Positions 53,278 to 62,510 of a stretch of DNA of 64,000 nt are shown one piece after another. Position 1 is the stretch's first letter, and the number at the start of each line of letters is the position of its first letter. Origin of the DNA: Alphaproteobacteria bacterium RIFCSPHIGHO2_01_FULL_41_14 (GTDB taxonomy: Bacteria; Pseudomonadota; Alphaproteobacteria; UBA7879; UBA5542); the NCBI GenBank assembly GCA_001767855.1, contig MEMF01000001.1, positions 1 to 64,000 on the forward strand. Reading direction: 5' to 3'. The position numbers and the translations under genes are program-made. The notes beneath the pieces are model-generated. The model was not told where the DNA came from, did no database searches, and saw only the letters and a list, made by a program, of their open reading frames with translations.

Positions 53278-53445
53278 TTATTCTTTGCTGTCTTCTGCTG
53301 CAGGAGCTTCTTCTGTCGCTTCTGTAGCGGCAGGGGCCTCTTGAGTTGTTGTCGCATCAGCAGGCATATCCCCCTCTTTCTTTTTGTCGCAATTTGCAAG
53401 AACAAAAAGAAGAGCAAGTGCAGTCATCGATAGAATTATTTTCAA
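53278..53445 (-). CDS. Small lipoprotein with acidic Ala/Thr/Glu-rich tail
   Basis: A 55-residue frame with a TTG start (53445) placed by GGAGA 6 bases upstream; an internal ATG at 53427 would give 49 residues. The N-terminus KIILSMTALALLFVLANC is a lipoprotein signal with the lipid-attached Cys in LANC (residue 19). The mature part is CDKKKEGDMPADATTTQEAP followed by repeats of EAP/ATE (AATEATEEAPAAEDSKE). Small acidic lipoproteins of this kind are common in this group of bacteria; no function can be given. It lies downstream of murJ on the other side of a short gap, and both are on the minus strand with murJ upstream. Confidence 0.7.
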   Translation of the reverse strand: MKIILSMTALALLFVLANCDKKKEGDMPADATTTQEAPAATEATEEAPAAEDSKE

Positions 53446-53512
53446 TTTATGTCTCCATAATTAATTACCTCTTTAATCTGTACCATATTTTTTTTCTTTA
53501 ATATAGAGGGAA

Positions 53513-55057
53513 CTAAAGGTCTTTAGAAAAATTTTTGAAGTAGGAGGGTCTGAAGATACCAACCCAGGCAGCAAAGAGGATATATAATCCAATACCAGGG
53601 CCAAGAATGGCAGGGAGAAGAATCCAAGAAGACGGGGCGATTTTCTTTATAAACAATTCGAAAGAGGGTACTAATACAGTTAAATAAGCAACAAGAACGA
53701 GGACGGGAATACTTAACTTCCTTATATAGTTGGATAATTGGGTAGAAAAAAAGAATAATCGTTTCTTTTTTAAGAATATTCCCAGGACAGTTGCTTGGAC
53801 CCAGGCCGAGATACTGGTGGCCAGCGCGAGGCCCACATATTCCAGGGAATTAATCAGAAGAAGATTCAGGGTTACATTTAAAAGAACACCACCAGCTCCA
53901 ATAAACATGGGTGTACGGGTGTCTCCACTAGAAAAGAAACAAGTGCTAAAAAGTTTGATCAAAATGTAGGCAGGAAGACCTGACGCCAGGGCGCACAATG
54001 TATGAGCTGTTGGTAAAATATCTTCTTGTTTGAACTCGCCGTGAGCATAGAGATTGTCTACCAGGAAAGGTGCCAAAAGCATTAAGCTGATACCAGCGGG
54101 GACCGACAGGGTGAGCGCGCTTTCCAGCGCGAGGGTTTGCAACGTTTTAGTCTGCTCCCAATTTTGGGTACGCATGTATTTGGAAAGGGTAGGCAACAAC
54201 ACGGTGCTTAAGGCGATCCCAATCACACTGAGGGGCAGCTGGGCTAAGCGGTCGGCGTAACTCATATAAGAAATGCCCCCTATTTTTAAATAAGACGCGA
54301 TCATAATGTCGAGGAACAAGTTAATTTGCACCACGCTGGATCCTAGAGCCGCGGGGAGAAGGGTTCTGAAAAAGGTGCGTACTTGAGGGGTGATTTTAGG
54401 TTTTTTCGGGAAGACAGCTATTTTAGAGAATTGACAGGGGACAAAGACCCATAAAAATTGGATAATCCCACATCCCAAAATACCCCAGGCGAGAGCATAT
54501 CCAGGGGAATGTAACGCTGGGCTTAGATAAAGAAGACATCCAATAATAAAAAGATTCCCAGCAGCAGGGGAGGCTGCCGCCGCGGCAAAGCGTTCAAACG
54601 AATTGAGAATGCCACTAAAAAAAGCGGTGAGAGAAATAAAGAATAAAAAAGGGAACGTGATTTTTGAAAAACTAATGGTTAGCGCCAGCCGATCTGGAGT
54701 TTGGACCAATCCTCGGAAAAAGAGAGGAATGAGATCGGGCAGAAAAAACTCCACGATGATAATAAGAGCTGTCAGGGTAATGGCGAGAAAAGAAAAAATG
54801 TTTTGAGCAAACGATAGCGCTGCAGACCGTCCCTCTCTGGCAAGAATGCCTGAAAACACGGGGACAAAAGAAACGTTAAACGCCCCTTCGGCAAAAATAC
54901 GGCGGAATAAACTGGGGATCTTGATAGCAATACCCAAGGCATCGCTGACAGCATTCACCCCAATGTAATAAGCTTGCAGTGTTTCACGGACAAAACCAGT
55001 CACCCGACTTAGAATGGTAAACCCACTAACGGATAGGAAAGACCGAATAAGTTTCAT
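53513..55057 (-). CDS. murJ: Lipid II flippase MurJ (MviN)
   Basis: Flips lipid-linked peptidoglycan precursor across the inner membrane. The 514-residue product has about 14 transmembrane helices and the family start (SVSGFTILSRVTGFVRE), then RRIFAEGAFNVSFVPVF and YADRLAQLPLSVIGIALSTVLLP. It follows xthA on the same strand after 87 bases; glnD or mutS, frequent neighbours in alphaproteobacteria, are not present. Confidence 0.96.
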   Translation of the reverse strand: MKLIRSFLSVSGFTILSRVTGFVRETLQAYYIGVNAVSDALGIAIKIPSLFRRIFAEGAFNVSFVPVFSGILAREGRSAALSFAQNIFSFLAITLTALIIIVEFFLPDLIPLFFRGLVQTPDRLALTISFSKITFPFLFFISLTAFFSGILNSFERFAAAAASPAAGNLFIIGCLLYLSPALHSPGYALAWGILGCGIIQFLWVFVPCQFSKIAVFPKKPKITPQVRTFFRTLLPAALGSSVVQINLFLDIMIASYLKIGGISYMSYADRLAQLPLSVIGIALSTVLLPTLSKYMRTQNWEQTKTLQTLALESALTLSVPAGISLMLLAPFLVDNLYAHGEFKQEDILPTAHTLCALASGLPAYILIKLFSTCFFSSGDTRTPMFIGAGGVLLNVTLNLLLINSLEYVGLALATSISAWVQATVLGIFLKKKRLFFFSTQLSNYIRKLSIPVLVLVAYLTVLVPSFELFIKKIAPSSWILLPAILGPGIGLYILFAAWVGIFRPSYFKNFSKDL

Positions 55058-55144
55058 GTGCTCTTCATCTTGTTGGCCCGATACTAAGCAGAGAAGAACA
55101 AAAAGGCAAGAGGGAAAGGATGAGAAATTGTTTCTCTTGTCGAT

Positions 55145-55924
55145 CTAGAGGAGGATACACCAAAGGGGAGCATGGTCAGAAGGGCGTTCTTTCCCCCTAA
55201 AACCTCTGTCAATCCCCACTGATTTCAGAGAGCTGTTTGCCTCGGGTGATAAAAGAAGATGGTCAATCCTCAACCCCCAATTGCGACGCCAGGCGCCTTG
55301 TCGATAGTCCCACCAGGTATACCAGTCTTGGTTGTTGGTCCGGTCTTCGGGATAGAGGGCGCGCACGGCATCACAAAGACCTATATCCAAGAGAGCGTTA
55401 AAACTCGACCGTTCAGCGTCACTGACCAATACTTCTCCTATCCATTTCTCTGGCTCATGGACATCGGCATCGGTGGGGGCCACGTTATAGTCCCCACCCA
55501 CAATCAGTTTCTCCTTAAAGGTGAGAAGGGTGGTTAGGTGATCTTTGAGATGGTGGTAAAAGGAAAGTTTGTAGGCATATTTTTCTGATCCCACAATGCC
55601 TCCATTGGGAGCATAGACAGAGGCCACGCGCACCCCGCCTGTGAAAGCGTCGATGTAGCGGGCTTGGGGGTCAGAAAAATGAGGCAAATTATATTGAACA
55701 TCTTCCAGCGGGAATTTAGAGAGAATGGCGACTCCATTAAACGTTTTTTGCCCATGGATCGCGATGTTGTATCCCATATCTTCTATAAATTCGGCGGGAA
55801 AGGCCTCATTTTGGCACTTTGTTTCTTGAAGCAGAATGATGTCAGGTTTTGTTTCTGCCACCCACTCGCTGAAGAGGGGGAGGCGTACTTTAATTGAGTT
55901 TACGTTCCAGCTGGCAATTTTCAT
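55145..55924 (-). CDS. xthA: Exodeoxyribonuclease III
   Basis: AP endonuclease and 3'-5' exonuclease of base-excision repair. Start at MKIASWNVNSIKVRL (55924), which overlaps the erpA stop as ATGA; the frame extends 7 residues upstream. LLQETKCQ (metal ligand Glu34), GGDYNVAPTDADVH and the closing RPSDHAPLW are the family motifs in 259 residues. A small stem (GAGAAA/TTTCTC, 55122-55136) lies just downstream. Confidence 0.97.
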   Translation of the reverse strand: MKIASWNVNSIKVRLPLFSEWVAETKPDIILLQETKCQNEAFPAEFIEDMGYNIAIHGQKTFNGVAILSKFPLEDVQYNLPHFSDPQARYIDAFTGGVRVASVYAPNGGIVGSEKYAYKLSFYHHLKDHLTTLLTFKEKLIVGGDYNVAPTDADVHEPEKWIGEVLVSDAERSSFNALLDIGLCDAVRALYPEDRTNNQDWYTWWDYRQGAWRRNWGLRIDHLLLSPEANSSLKSVGIDRGFRGKERPSDHAPLWCILL

Positions 55925-56244
55925 ATGGAGAAAGAGGCCCCACACCCACAGGACTTGTCAGCATTGGGATTGGTGATCTTAAAATAAGATCCAATGAGTT
56001 CCGTCTCATAGCTGAGGGCTGCCCTTTCCAAGAAAGGATAAGAAACGGGGTCAATCAAAACGGTGATCTCTTCCCGGCGAATAACAATGTCATCCGGGTG
56101 AATCTCTGTTTCTAGATCAAACTGATATTGTAGACCGGAACATCCGCCGGCTAAGATGGAAATTCGTAAAAACTGATTTTTATCCCTCTGCATCGAGACA
56201 AGTTGTTGAAAAGCAGAGTCTAATATATTAAAAGTGGGAACCAT
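55921..56244 (-). CDS. erpA: Iron-sulphur cluster insertion protein (ErpA/IscA family)
   Basis: A-type carrier delivering Fe-S clusters to target enzymes. With the start MVPTFNILD (56244) it has 107 residues; the frame extends 14 residues further. The three cluster cysteines are Cys35 (AGGCSGLQY), Cys99 and Cys101 (SCGCGASF). The ATGA overlap with xthA reproduces the alphaproteobacterial erpA-xthA pair. Clients in this window include MiaB. Confidence 0.95.
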   Translation of the reverse strand: MVPTFNILDSAFQQLVSMQRDKNQFLRISILAGGCSGLQYQFDLETEIHPDDIVIRREEITVLIDPVSYPFLERAALSYETELIGSYFKITNPNADKSCGCGASFSI

Positions 56245-56369
56245 TCGTAAATACTTTCTTTTAAACAGACCTAAATAACTTTGCAAGAAAAGTCAAATTT
56301 TCAGAAAAAAATGAGATCTTCTTGACGGTTTAAGTCCGTTCTTGCCATTATACAGGAGGAGATAACCCT

Positions 56370-57080
56370 ATGACAAACAACCCGTGGAACAATACAGAGT
56401 TTACCCCACCCCCCCGATCACCCTGGTGGTCCTCTAAAGTTCTTTTGGTTATCTTACTAGCTCTCTCTGTTTTCGTCGGGTTCATTGTTTTTTGGAATGT
56501 CATCATGTCGCGTACGGATGATGTGGATGAGGCGAATATCCCCGTTATTGCGGCAGAAACGGTGACAGTCAAAGAAAGACCCCAAGAGCTTTTGGTGGAA
56601 GAAGGAGACTCTGTTTATAGCTTGATCTCACAAGAGAAGTCTAAAACCTCTTCTTTGAAAACGGAGGCAGAAGATCCTGTTTATGAAACTAGTTTTCAGC
56701 AGATTGAGGAAAAGGAGGGGCCAAATCGCAAGGTGCGTATAGAGGAAAAAACGGAAGTGATCGATATAGATATCCCCCCGGTAAAAGCGGCACCAACTTT
56801 TAAGGCCCAAAAGCAAGCTGTAAAAAAAGAAAGAACGGGTCTATTTTTCCTCCAGATTGGGTCTTTGTCCTCAGATCAAGAGGCTCAGCAAGAGAGTCGG
56901 CGGTTGAAGAGGAAATATGTCCCTCTCAAAACGCTGGACATTAAAATTGTCCCAAAAGAATTGGCAGGGAAAGGAACCTACCATCGCCTCCAAGCAGGAC
57001 CCTTTGAAAGCAAGGGAGAGGCTGAGAGAACCTGTCAAGATCTTAAGCAAGCAGGCGCCCATTGTCTGGTTGTTAGTTAG
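56370..57080 (+). CDS. SPOR-domain inner-membrane protein
   Basis: A 236-residue protein with one transmembrane helix (about residues 23-45), a charged periplasmic linker (about 50-155) and a C-terminal SPOR domain (158-236; FFLQIGSLSSDQEAQQESRR, YHRLQAGPFESKGEAER), which binds denuded peptidoglycan at the septum. Strong AGGAGGAGA ribosome-binding site. In alphaproteobacteria such a gene often lies between argS and nagZ; neither is here. Confidence 0.92.
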   Translation: MTNNPWNNTEFTPPPRSPWWSSKVLLVILLALSVFVGFIVFWNVIMSRTDDVDEANIPVIAAETVTVKERPQELLVEEGDSVYSLISQEKSKTSSLKTEAEDPVYETSFQQIEEKEGPNRKVRIEEKTEVIDIDIPPVKAAPTFKAQKQAVKKERTGLFFLQIGSLSSDQEAQQESRRLKRKYVPLKTLDIKIVPKELAGKGTYHRLQAGPFESKGEAERTCQDLKQAGAHCLVVS

Positions 57081-57190
57081 TTTTTGATTGAATTTTTTTC
57101 ATCCTTTCTTTATATTAATCAAACAAGTTTCGTGTCACCACCCCGATGGTGCGTCATATATCAGTAACCTAATTTTCATAAGAGGAAAGA

Positions 57191-58186
57191 GTGCTTTTTC
57201 TTTTTCTATTAAAAAACAATGTTCCCATTTTTGCTGCAGTCTTGCTGGGTTACTTTTGTTCTTATTTTCATATCTTGGGTAAACGAGCGACATCTGTTCT
57301 AACAGATTTCGTCTTTTTTATTGCCTTGCCGTGTATGGTGCTTTATCAGTTTTCAAAGCATTCTGTGGATAAAATTTTCAACGGTTCTTACATGGCGGTT
57401 ATTGCCATCGCCACCCTAACTCTCGCAGCCATTGGCGCTTTTCTCGGAAAAAAGATCTTTAAACAGAGACTGTCAGAGACGGCCTTAACCCTCATGTCAA
57501 TCAGCCAGGTCAACACCGCCTATCTTGCCATTCCTGTCTTTTTGTTATTTTTTAAAACCGTTGCACCGGTTGTGATGGTCAGTGTTTTTCAGCAGCTGGT
57601 GATTTCTTCCCTCGTTTTAGGACTGATTGAATATGATTTATATAAGTCAGCCAAAAAAGAAGGATTTACTCATCTGCTATTTTTAAAAGAACTGCCGAAA
57701 GCTTTGGTAAAAACCCCCATTATTATAGCCTCCTTTATTGGGTTGGTGTTTTCTTATAATCATCTTTCTTTTCCATCCTCCGTGGGATACTTCCTTGATC
57801 TAATGGGAACATCGGCAGCCCCTCTTTCTTTATTTGTTCTAGGGCTTTCTCTCCAGCAAGATAAGATCAGTTTTCGCGATGGGAAGTTCCGTCAGCAAAT
57901 CTTTGCGCTGCTCTTTTTGAAAAATCTTTTCCATCCTCTTTTGGCATTTTGTTTAGGAAAATTTGTCTTTCACTTGAGCCCGTTTTGGCTGGTTACGGCA
58001 TCGCTGATGGCAGCTATGCCTACCGCTAGGAATTCTGCTTTGTTTGCTCAACGGTATGGTCTGGATGTCCAGAGAGCGAATACGTTGATTGTGATTTCAA
58101 CCCTTATTTCCTTTGTAATGATTAACATTATTTTATATTTCTTGGGGGATGTTTCTGTCTTTTTGCCTCAAGGATGCCCTGTCTAG
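57191..58186 (+). CDS. AEC-family (auxin efflux carrier-like) transporter
   Basis: A 331-residue membrane protein with about ten helices in two five-helix halves. It starts at a GTG (57191) with AGAGGAAA just before it. NNVPIFAAVLLGYFCSYF opens the first half, and FFLDLMGTSAAPLSLFVLGLSL and MAAMPTARNSALFAQRYG are family blocks. Bacterial members move dicarboxylates such as malate or other organic anions; the substrate is unknown, although a malic enzyme is encoded in this window. The 110-base gap before it has only a small CACCA/TGGTG hairpin. Its last 54 bases overlap the convergent ABC1 gene. Confidence 0.88.
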   Translation: MLFLFLLKNNVPIFAAVLLGYFCSYFHILGKRATSVLTDFVFFIALPCMVLYQFSKHSVDKIFNGSYMAVIAIATLTLAAIGAFLGKKIFKQRLSETALTLMSISQVNTAYLAIPVFLLFFKTVAPVVMVSVFQQLVISSLVLGLIEYDLYKSAKKEGFTHLLFLKELPKALVKTPIIIASFIGLVFSYNHLSFPSSVGYFLDLMGTSAAPLSLFVLGLSLQQDKISFRDGKFRQQIFALLFLKNLFHPLLAFCLGKFVFHLSPFWLVTASLMAAMPTARNSALFAQRYGLDVQRANTLIVISTLISFVMINIILYFLGDVSVFLPQGCPV

Positions 58187-59419
58187 GAGCTCTTCGAACA
58201 TCTGGTGCCAGTTTAATTGGGCGCCCAATTTAATAAAGGCAGCGCCCATTCCAACGGTCACGCGATCCATTAAGATGAATTCCCGCGGCAGTTCTACTTT
58301 CCCATGGGCTTTGAGCTTGGTGAGGACGTCTTTGACGATCATCCGTCCTTGCTCTCCGCTATAGGCTTCTGAAATAGGACGGACGCGATCTTCAAGGACG
58401 GGACCATAGAGAAAACGAGCCCAAATGGTGAGCGTCTCCGCGAGTTCTTTCGTTAAATTTTGGAATCCCCATTGGGTGTACGCCGCCATTAACTGATCTT
58501 CTCTCTCCGTTTTGAGCGCTTCATATAATTGTCTGACGCCGCGCAGAAAAGAAGGAGAAAAGTGTCGGACACATCCAAAATCCAGGAGGCTGACGTTGCC
58601 CTCTTCTGAGAAGAGATAATTGCCGGCATGGGGATCTCCATGTAAATACCCATGGGCATGAAGGGGATAGTACCAGGCAAAAAATAAGGTTGCCGCCGCT
58701 TGATTTCTCAGCGCCAGGGGCTTTTCTGAGAAGGTGTTCAAAGAATCCCCTGTCATATAAGACATGGTCAAAAGGCGCTCTGTGGAGAGAGAGGGAAATA
58801 CTTTTGGGAGGGATATGGAGGGATGCTCTTTGAAAATAGTTTTGAAGGTCTGAATGTGTTCAGCCTCTTTTTTATAGTTAATTTCCTCATAAAGATGATG
58901 CTCAATCTCTTTCAAAAACTGACCCGTTTTAAGAGCTCCTCCTCTTGTTTCATAGAGCGCCAGCAGAAGACGAAACTGGGCAAGGTCGGCCTCAATAATC
59001 CCCTGCATGTTGGGATACTGAAGTTTGCACGCCAAGACGTCACCCGTTAAACTTTCGGCTTTATGGACTTGGCCAATGGAGGCTGCGGCAAAGGGGTCAA
59101 GAGTAAAAGATTTAAAATTTTGTTCCCAGTCAGGTCCTAGTTCAGATCTCAGGCGACGCTTTACAAACAACCCCCCCATGGAAGGGGCTTGAGATTGGAG
59201 AGAACTCAAAGCTTTCGCGTAAGGTTCTGGCAAAAGGTCGGGCACCATGGCCAAAAGTTGCCCTACTTTCATGAGGGGGCCTCGGAGAGATCCCAGGTGC
59301 TTGACGAGATCTTGGGGGGCGAGTTGATAGGTCAGGTATTTGGTGGCTAACGCGGCAAAGGAGGTAGAACTATGAGAATATCGTTTCAGGCGATCACTGA
59401 GCGTATTTTTGTCCATCAC
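58133..59419 (-). CDS. ABC1/AarF/UbiB-family atypical kinase
   Basis: A 428-residue ABC1-domain protein. The diagnostic KxGQ motif is Lys51-Val-Gly-Gln54, the Ala-rich loop is AAAS (111-114), the ATP-lysine is Lys132 in ACKLQYP, the catalytic loop is HGDPHAGN (260-267) and DFG is at 280-282. Members support ubiquinone synthesis through an ATPase-like activity. There is no C-terminal transmembrane pair as in UbiB, so it is closer to the short AarF/COQ8-like group. Follows pepF by 17 bases on the same strand; 3' end overlaps the AEC gene. Confidence 0.9.
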   Translation of the reverse strand: MMDKNTLSDRLKRYSHSSTSFAALATKYLTYQLAPQDLVKHLGSLRGPLMKVGQLLAMVPDLLPEPYAKALSSLQSQAPSMGGLFVKRRLRSELGPDWEQNFKSFTLDPFAAASIGQVHKAESLTGDVLACKLQYPNMQGIIEADLAQFRLLLALYETRGGALKTGQFLKEIEHHLYEEINYKKEAEHIQTFKTIFKEHPSISLPKVFPSLSTERLLTMSYMTGDSLNTFSEKPLALRNQAAATLFFAWYYPLHAHGYLHGDPHAGNYLFSEEGNVSLLDFGCVRHFSPSFLRGVRQLYEALKTEREDQLMAAYTQWGFQNLTKELAETLTIWARFLYGPVLEDRVRPISEAYSGEQGRMIVKDVLTKLKAHGKVELPREFILMDRVTVGMGAAFIKLGAQLNWHQMFEELLDRASLRQKDRNIPQEI

Positions 59420-59436
59420 GAGACCTCTTAAAAAGC

Positions 59437-61218
59437 CTATGACAGATCTTCAAGCTCGTCGATCCATCGAGACACAAGATTCAGTCCCTGATCCCAAAAG
59501 TTCGCCTTTGAAGCGTCAAGGCCAAAGGGTTCCAAAAGCTTTGTATGATGAAGGGTGCCGCCTGCTTGTAACATCTGGATGTATTTTTTTTGGAAATCAG
59601 GAAACTTATTTTCATAGGTCATATAGAGGGAATTGACTAAGCAATTTCCGAACGCATATGCATATACATAAAAGGGGACATGGAACAAGTGGGAAATATA
59701 AGCCCAATAATAGGCATAATTGTCTTTTAGAATGACGGAGGGGCCGAGACTATCTTGTTGGGTTTTCATCCAGAGGGCGTTGATTTCTTCCAGGGTGAGT
59801 TCTTTCTCGCGACGACGATCATGAAATTCATGTTCGAACTGAGAAAAGGAAATCTGACGCACGAGGGTGTTGAGGGCGTCACTTGTCTTTCCCGCCAACA
59901 GGATTTTCTTCTCTTCCTTATTGGGGGTTTGGTCTAACAAGGATTGGAAGGTTAACATTTCTCCAAAGATGCTCGCCGTTTCAGCAAGCGTCAGCGGCGT
60001 GTCTGCCATCAAATAGCCTTGGCGGGATGCTAAAACTTGGTGAATGCCATGCCCCAATTCATGAGCCAAGGTCATCACGTCCCAGATCTTTCCTTGATAG
60101 TTTTGTAGAATATAGGGGTGCAAGGAGGGGACAGCTGGATGAGAAAAGGCGCCGCTGTCTTTTCCAGGGCGCACGGCAGCATCAATCCAGTTTTTGTCAA
60201 AAAACTGACGCCCAATGGAGGCCATTTCAGGGGAGAATTTGTGATAGGCATCCAAAACAATTTCTTGGGCTTCATCCCACGAATATTTTTTTTGCGTATC
60301 TTTCGGCAAGGGTGCACTGCGATCCCAATAATTTAGTTTATCTTTTCCTAACCATTTGGCTTTTAACTTGAAATATCGATGGCTGAGATCGGGATATTTT
60401 TTTTGTACGCTCTGGATGAGGGCAGAAACCACCTCGTCTTCCACATGGTTGCCCAAGTTACGAGATGACACAGGCTTGTCATAGTGACGCCACCTGTCTT
60501 CGATTTGTTTTTCCTTAGACACGGTATTCAAAATGAGGGCACATACCGGGGCCGCTTCTTTCAGCGTTGCGCCAAAAGCTTCGGCTGCTTTTTGACGCAG
60601 AGATTCATCAGGGGACGTAAAAAAGTTCGTTATTTCAACAAAGGATAAATCTTTTCCATCCAAGGGAAATCTCATCTTCGAGAACGTTTCATCATAAAGA
60701 CGGAGCCAGTTGTTACAGGCGGGGACACTCAATTCATGAAAGACTGTTTCCAGATCCTTCGTGAGTTGATGGTCCTTAAAGATGCGGACTTGCTCGATCC
60801 AAGGTTTATAATGGGAGAGTGCTGGGCATTGCTCAAACTGCTTTTTCAACGTATCTGTTGGAATTTGATTGAGCTCTAAGGAATAAAAAATAAGGTGGGT
60901 GGAAAGTTCTGTCGTTTCTTCTTGGATGTTTTGATAGAACGAGGTTGCTTCTTTATCCGTCATGTCTTGGGCGAAGAAGAGAACAGAAAAACAGGCAACG
61001 CGGCCAATTCTTTCAGACAAATCTTCGTATTCTTTAATAGAGGCTGCCAAAGCCGCTGCTGAAAGATCGGCCACTTCCCCCTCGTATTTTTTGACAAAAC
61101 TTTGGATGTCTTTAGCGAGAGCAGAGAGATCTCTTCGGATCGCTGGGTCTTTTAACCCCTGATAAAGGTCATCTAAATTCCATGTGGGTGCTTTTACCTT
61201 TAGCTTGCCTTTTTCCAT
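59437..61218 (-). CDS. pepF: Oligoendopeptidase F (M3 family)
   Basis: Cytoplasmic zinc peptidase that degrades short peptides. The 593-residue product has a helical N-part and the catalytic zinc site HELGH (386-390) with the third ligand Glu413 in LAETASIFGE. It lacks a signal peptide. Peptide salvage suits an intracellular life. The start is 16 bases from the divergent tadA start, so their promoters must lie inside each other's coding regions. Confidence 0.95.
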   Translation of the reverse strand: MEKGKLKVKAPTWNLDDLYQGLKDPAIRRDLSALAKDIQSFVKKYEGEVADLSAAALAASIKEYEDLSERIGRVACFSVLFFAQDMTDKEATSFYQNIQEETTELSTHLIFYSLELNQIPTDTLKKQFEQCPALSHYKPWIEQVRIFKDHQLTKDLETVFHELSVPACNNWLRLYDETFSKMRFPLDGKDLSFVEITNFFTSPDESLRQKAAEAFGATLKEAAPVCALILNTVSKEKQIEDRWRHYDKPVSSRNLGNHVEDEVVSALIQSVQKKYPDLSHRYFKLKAKWLGKDKLNYWDRSAPLPKDTQKKYSWDEAQEIVLDAYHKFSPEMASIGRQFFDKNWIDAAVRPGKDSGAFSHPAVPSLHPYILQNYQGKIWDVMTLAHELGHGIHQVLASRQGYLMADTPLTLAETASIFGEMLTFQSLLDQTPNKEEKKILLAGKTSDALNTLVRQISFSQFEHEFHDRRREKELTLEEINALWMKTQQDSLGPSVILKDNYAYYWAYISHLFHVPFYVYAYAFGNCLVNSLYMTYENKFPDFQKKYIQMLQAGGTLHHTKLLEPFGLDASKANFWDQGLNLVSRWIDELEDLS

Positions 61219-61234
61219 AATTCCACCTAGCTTT

Positions 61235-61708
61235 ATGAGTATGATTCACAATACCTATATGAAGCGCGCTTTACAAGAAGCAAAATCAGCGGCCAGCCGA
61301 GGAGAAGTTCCGGTGGGAGCCGTGATTGTTTGTGGGAACGAGATTTTATCGACGCAATCAAATCGGGTGATTGAGTCCAAAGATCCAACGGCCCATGCCG
61401 AGCTTCTGGTGATTCGAGAGGCGTGTCAAAAAATAGGGAATGAACGTCTGACAGACTGTGATTTGTATGTGACGTTGGAACCGTGCGCCATGTGTGCCAC
61501 GGCCATCTCTTTGGCGCGTATTAAAACGCTTTACTATGGAGCTTTAGACTCCAAAGGGGGCGGCGTGAGACAGGGGGCAAAGGTTTATACGCATGCCACG
61601 TGTCACCACCGCCCCGAAATTGTTGCGGGTCTTTTACAAGATGAGAGCAGTCTTGTTTTGCAGTCCTTTTTCCAGGCTTTGCGTCAGGCAAAAAAACGGG
61701 GAGAATGA
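61235..61708 (+). CDS. tadA: tRNA-specific adenosine deaminase TadA
   Basis: Converts A34 to inosine in tRNA-Arg(ACG), the tRNA encoded at 1336-1412 here. The start at 61235 gives 157 residues; the frame extends 17 residues into the pepF gene. Zinc ligands are His54 in HAE with catalytic Glu56, and Cys84 and Cys87 in EPCAMC. The ribosome-binding site is weak. Followed after 3 bases by truA. Confidence 0.95.
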   Translation: MSMIHNTYMKRALQEAKSAASRGEVPVGAVIVCGNEILSTQSNRVIESKDPTAHAELLVIREACQKIGNERLTDCDLYVTLEPCAMCATAISLARIKTLYYGALDSKGGGVRQGAKVYTHATCHHRPEIVAGLLQDESSLVLQSFFQALRQAKKRGE

Positions 61709-61711
61709 GGC

Positions 61712-62455
61712 ATGACAAGACGGATTAAACTGACCATAGAATATGAGGGGACGGGGTACGCCGGGTGGCAACGCCAAGACAATGCCCCCACCATTCAGGA
61801 AGAGATAGAAAAAGCAATTCTTCAATTCTCCCAATTACCAGAAGTGACCTTACACGGGGCAGGGAGGACAGATGCGGGCGTTCATGCCTTGGGCCAAGTG
61901 GCGCATGTGGATTTGCCCGAGAGATTTGAGAGAGAAACGGTGATGCGGGCAATCAATCATTACCTTCAGGAGAAAAGAATTACCATTTTGGCGGCAGAAC
62001 TTGTCTCAGAAGATTTTCATGCGCGCTTTTCGGCTAAGAAAAGAAAATATGTGTATCGGATTTTGAATCGGCGCCCCAAACCGGCGCTCGAAGAAAATAG
62101 AGTGTGGCATGTCCCCGTTAAATTAGACATCAAAAAGATGCAGCAGGCGGCGGATCTTTTGGGGGGGAAACACGACTTTACGTCTTTTCGCACGATTCAT
62201 TGTCAATCAAAAAACCCGGTTAAAACCCTAGAGTCTTTTCAAATCATTCAAAAAGAAGATATTTTGGAATGCTGGGTGGAAGCACCGTCATTTTTGCATC
62301 ATCAAGTGCGCAATATGGTAGGGACCTTGGTTGAAATAGGCAAAGGGAGATGGGAGCCAGTTTATATCAAGGCAATTTTGAAGGGTAAAGATCGGTCGGC
62401 GGCAGGCCCCACGGCTCCTCCAGAGGGGCTTTATTTTATGGCAGTCACTTATTAA
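61712..62455 (+). CDS. truA: tRNA pseudouridine(38-40) synthase TruA
   Basis: Isomerises uridines 38-40 in the anticodon arm. The 247-residue product has the catalytic Asp54 in GRTDAGVHALGQ and the C-terminal SFLHHQVRNMVGTLVEIGKG block. Forms a tRNA-modification pair with tadA (3-base gap). Confidence 0.97.
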   Translation: MTRRIKLTIEYEGTGYAGWQRQDNAPTIQEEIEKAILQFSQLPEVTLHGAGRTDAGVHALGQVAHVDLPERFERETVMRAINHYLQEKRITILAAELVSEDFHARFSAKKRKYVYRILNRRPKPALEENRVWHVPVKLDIKKMQQAADLLGGKHDFTSFRTIHCQSKNPVKTLESFQIIQKEDILECWVEAPSFLHHQVRNMVGTLVEIGKGRWEPVYIKAILKGKDRSAAGPTAPPEGLYFMAVTY

Positions 62456-62456
62456 T

Positions 62457-62490
62457 AAAAAAACCCGAGAAAAAAATCCCGGGCTTTTTT
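62457..62490. terminator. Two-way intrinsic terminator between truA and the ATP/ADP translocase gene
   Basis: An A run (62457-62463) and CCCG (62464-62467) pair with CGGG (62480-62483) and six T (62485-62490), with one unpaired C. The A run on one side and the T run on the other make it work in both directions. It lies directly after the truA stop and 20 bases from the translocase stop. Confidence 0.85.
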
Positions 62491-62510
62491 GAAAAACTTA
62501 TCCTAGAGTT

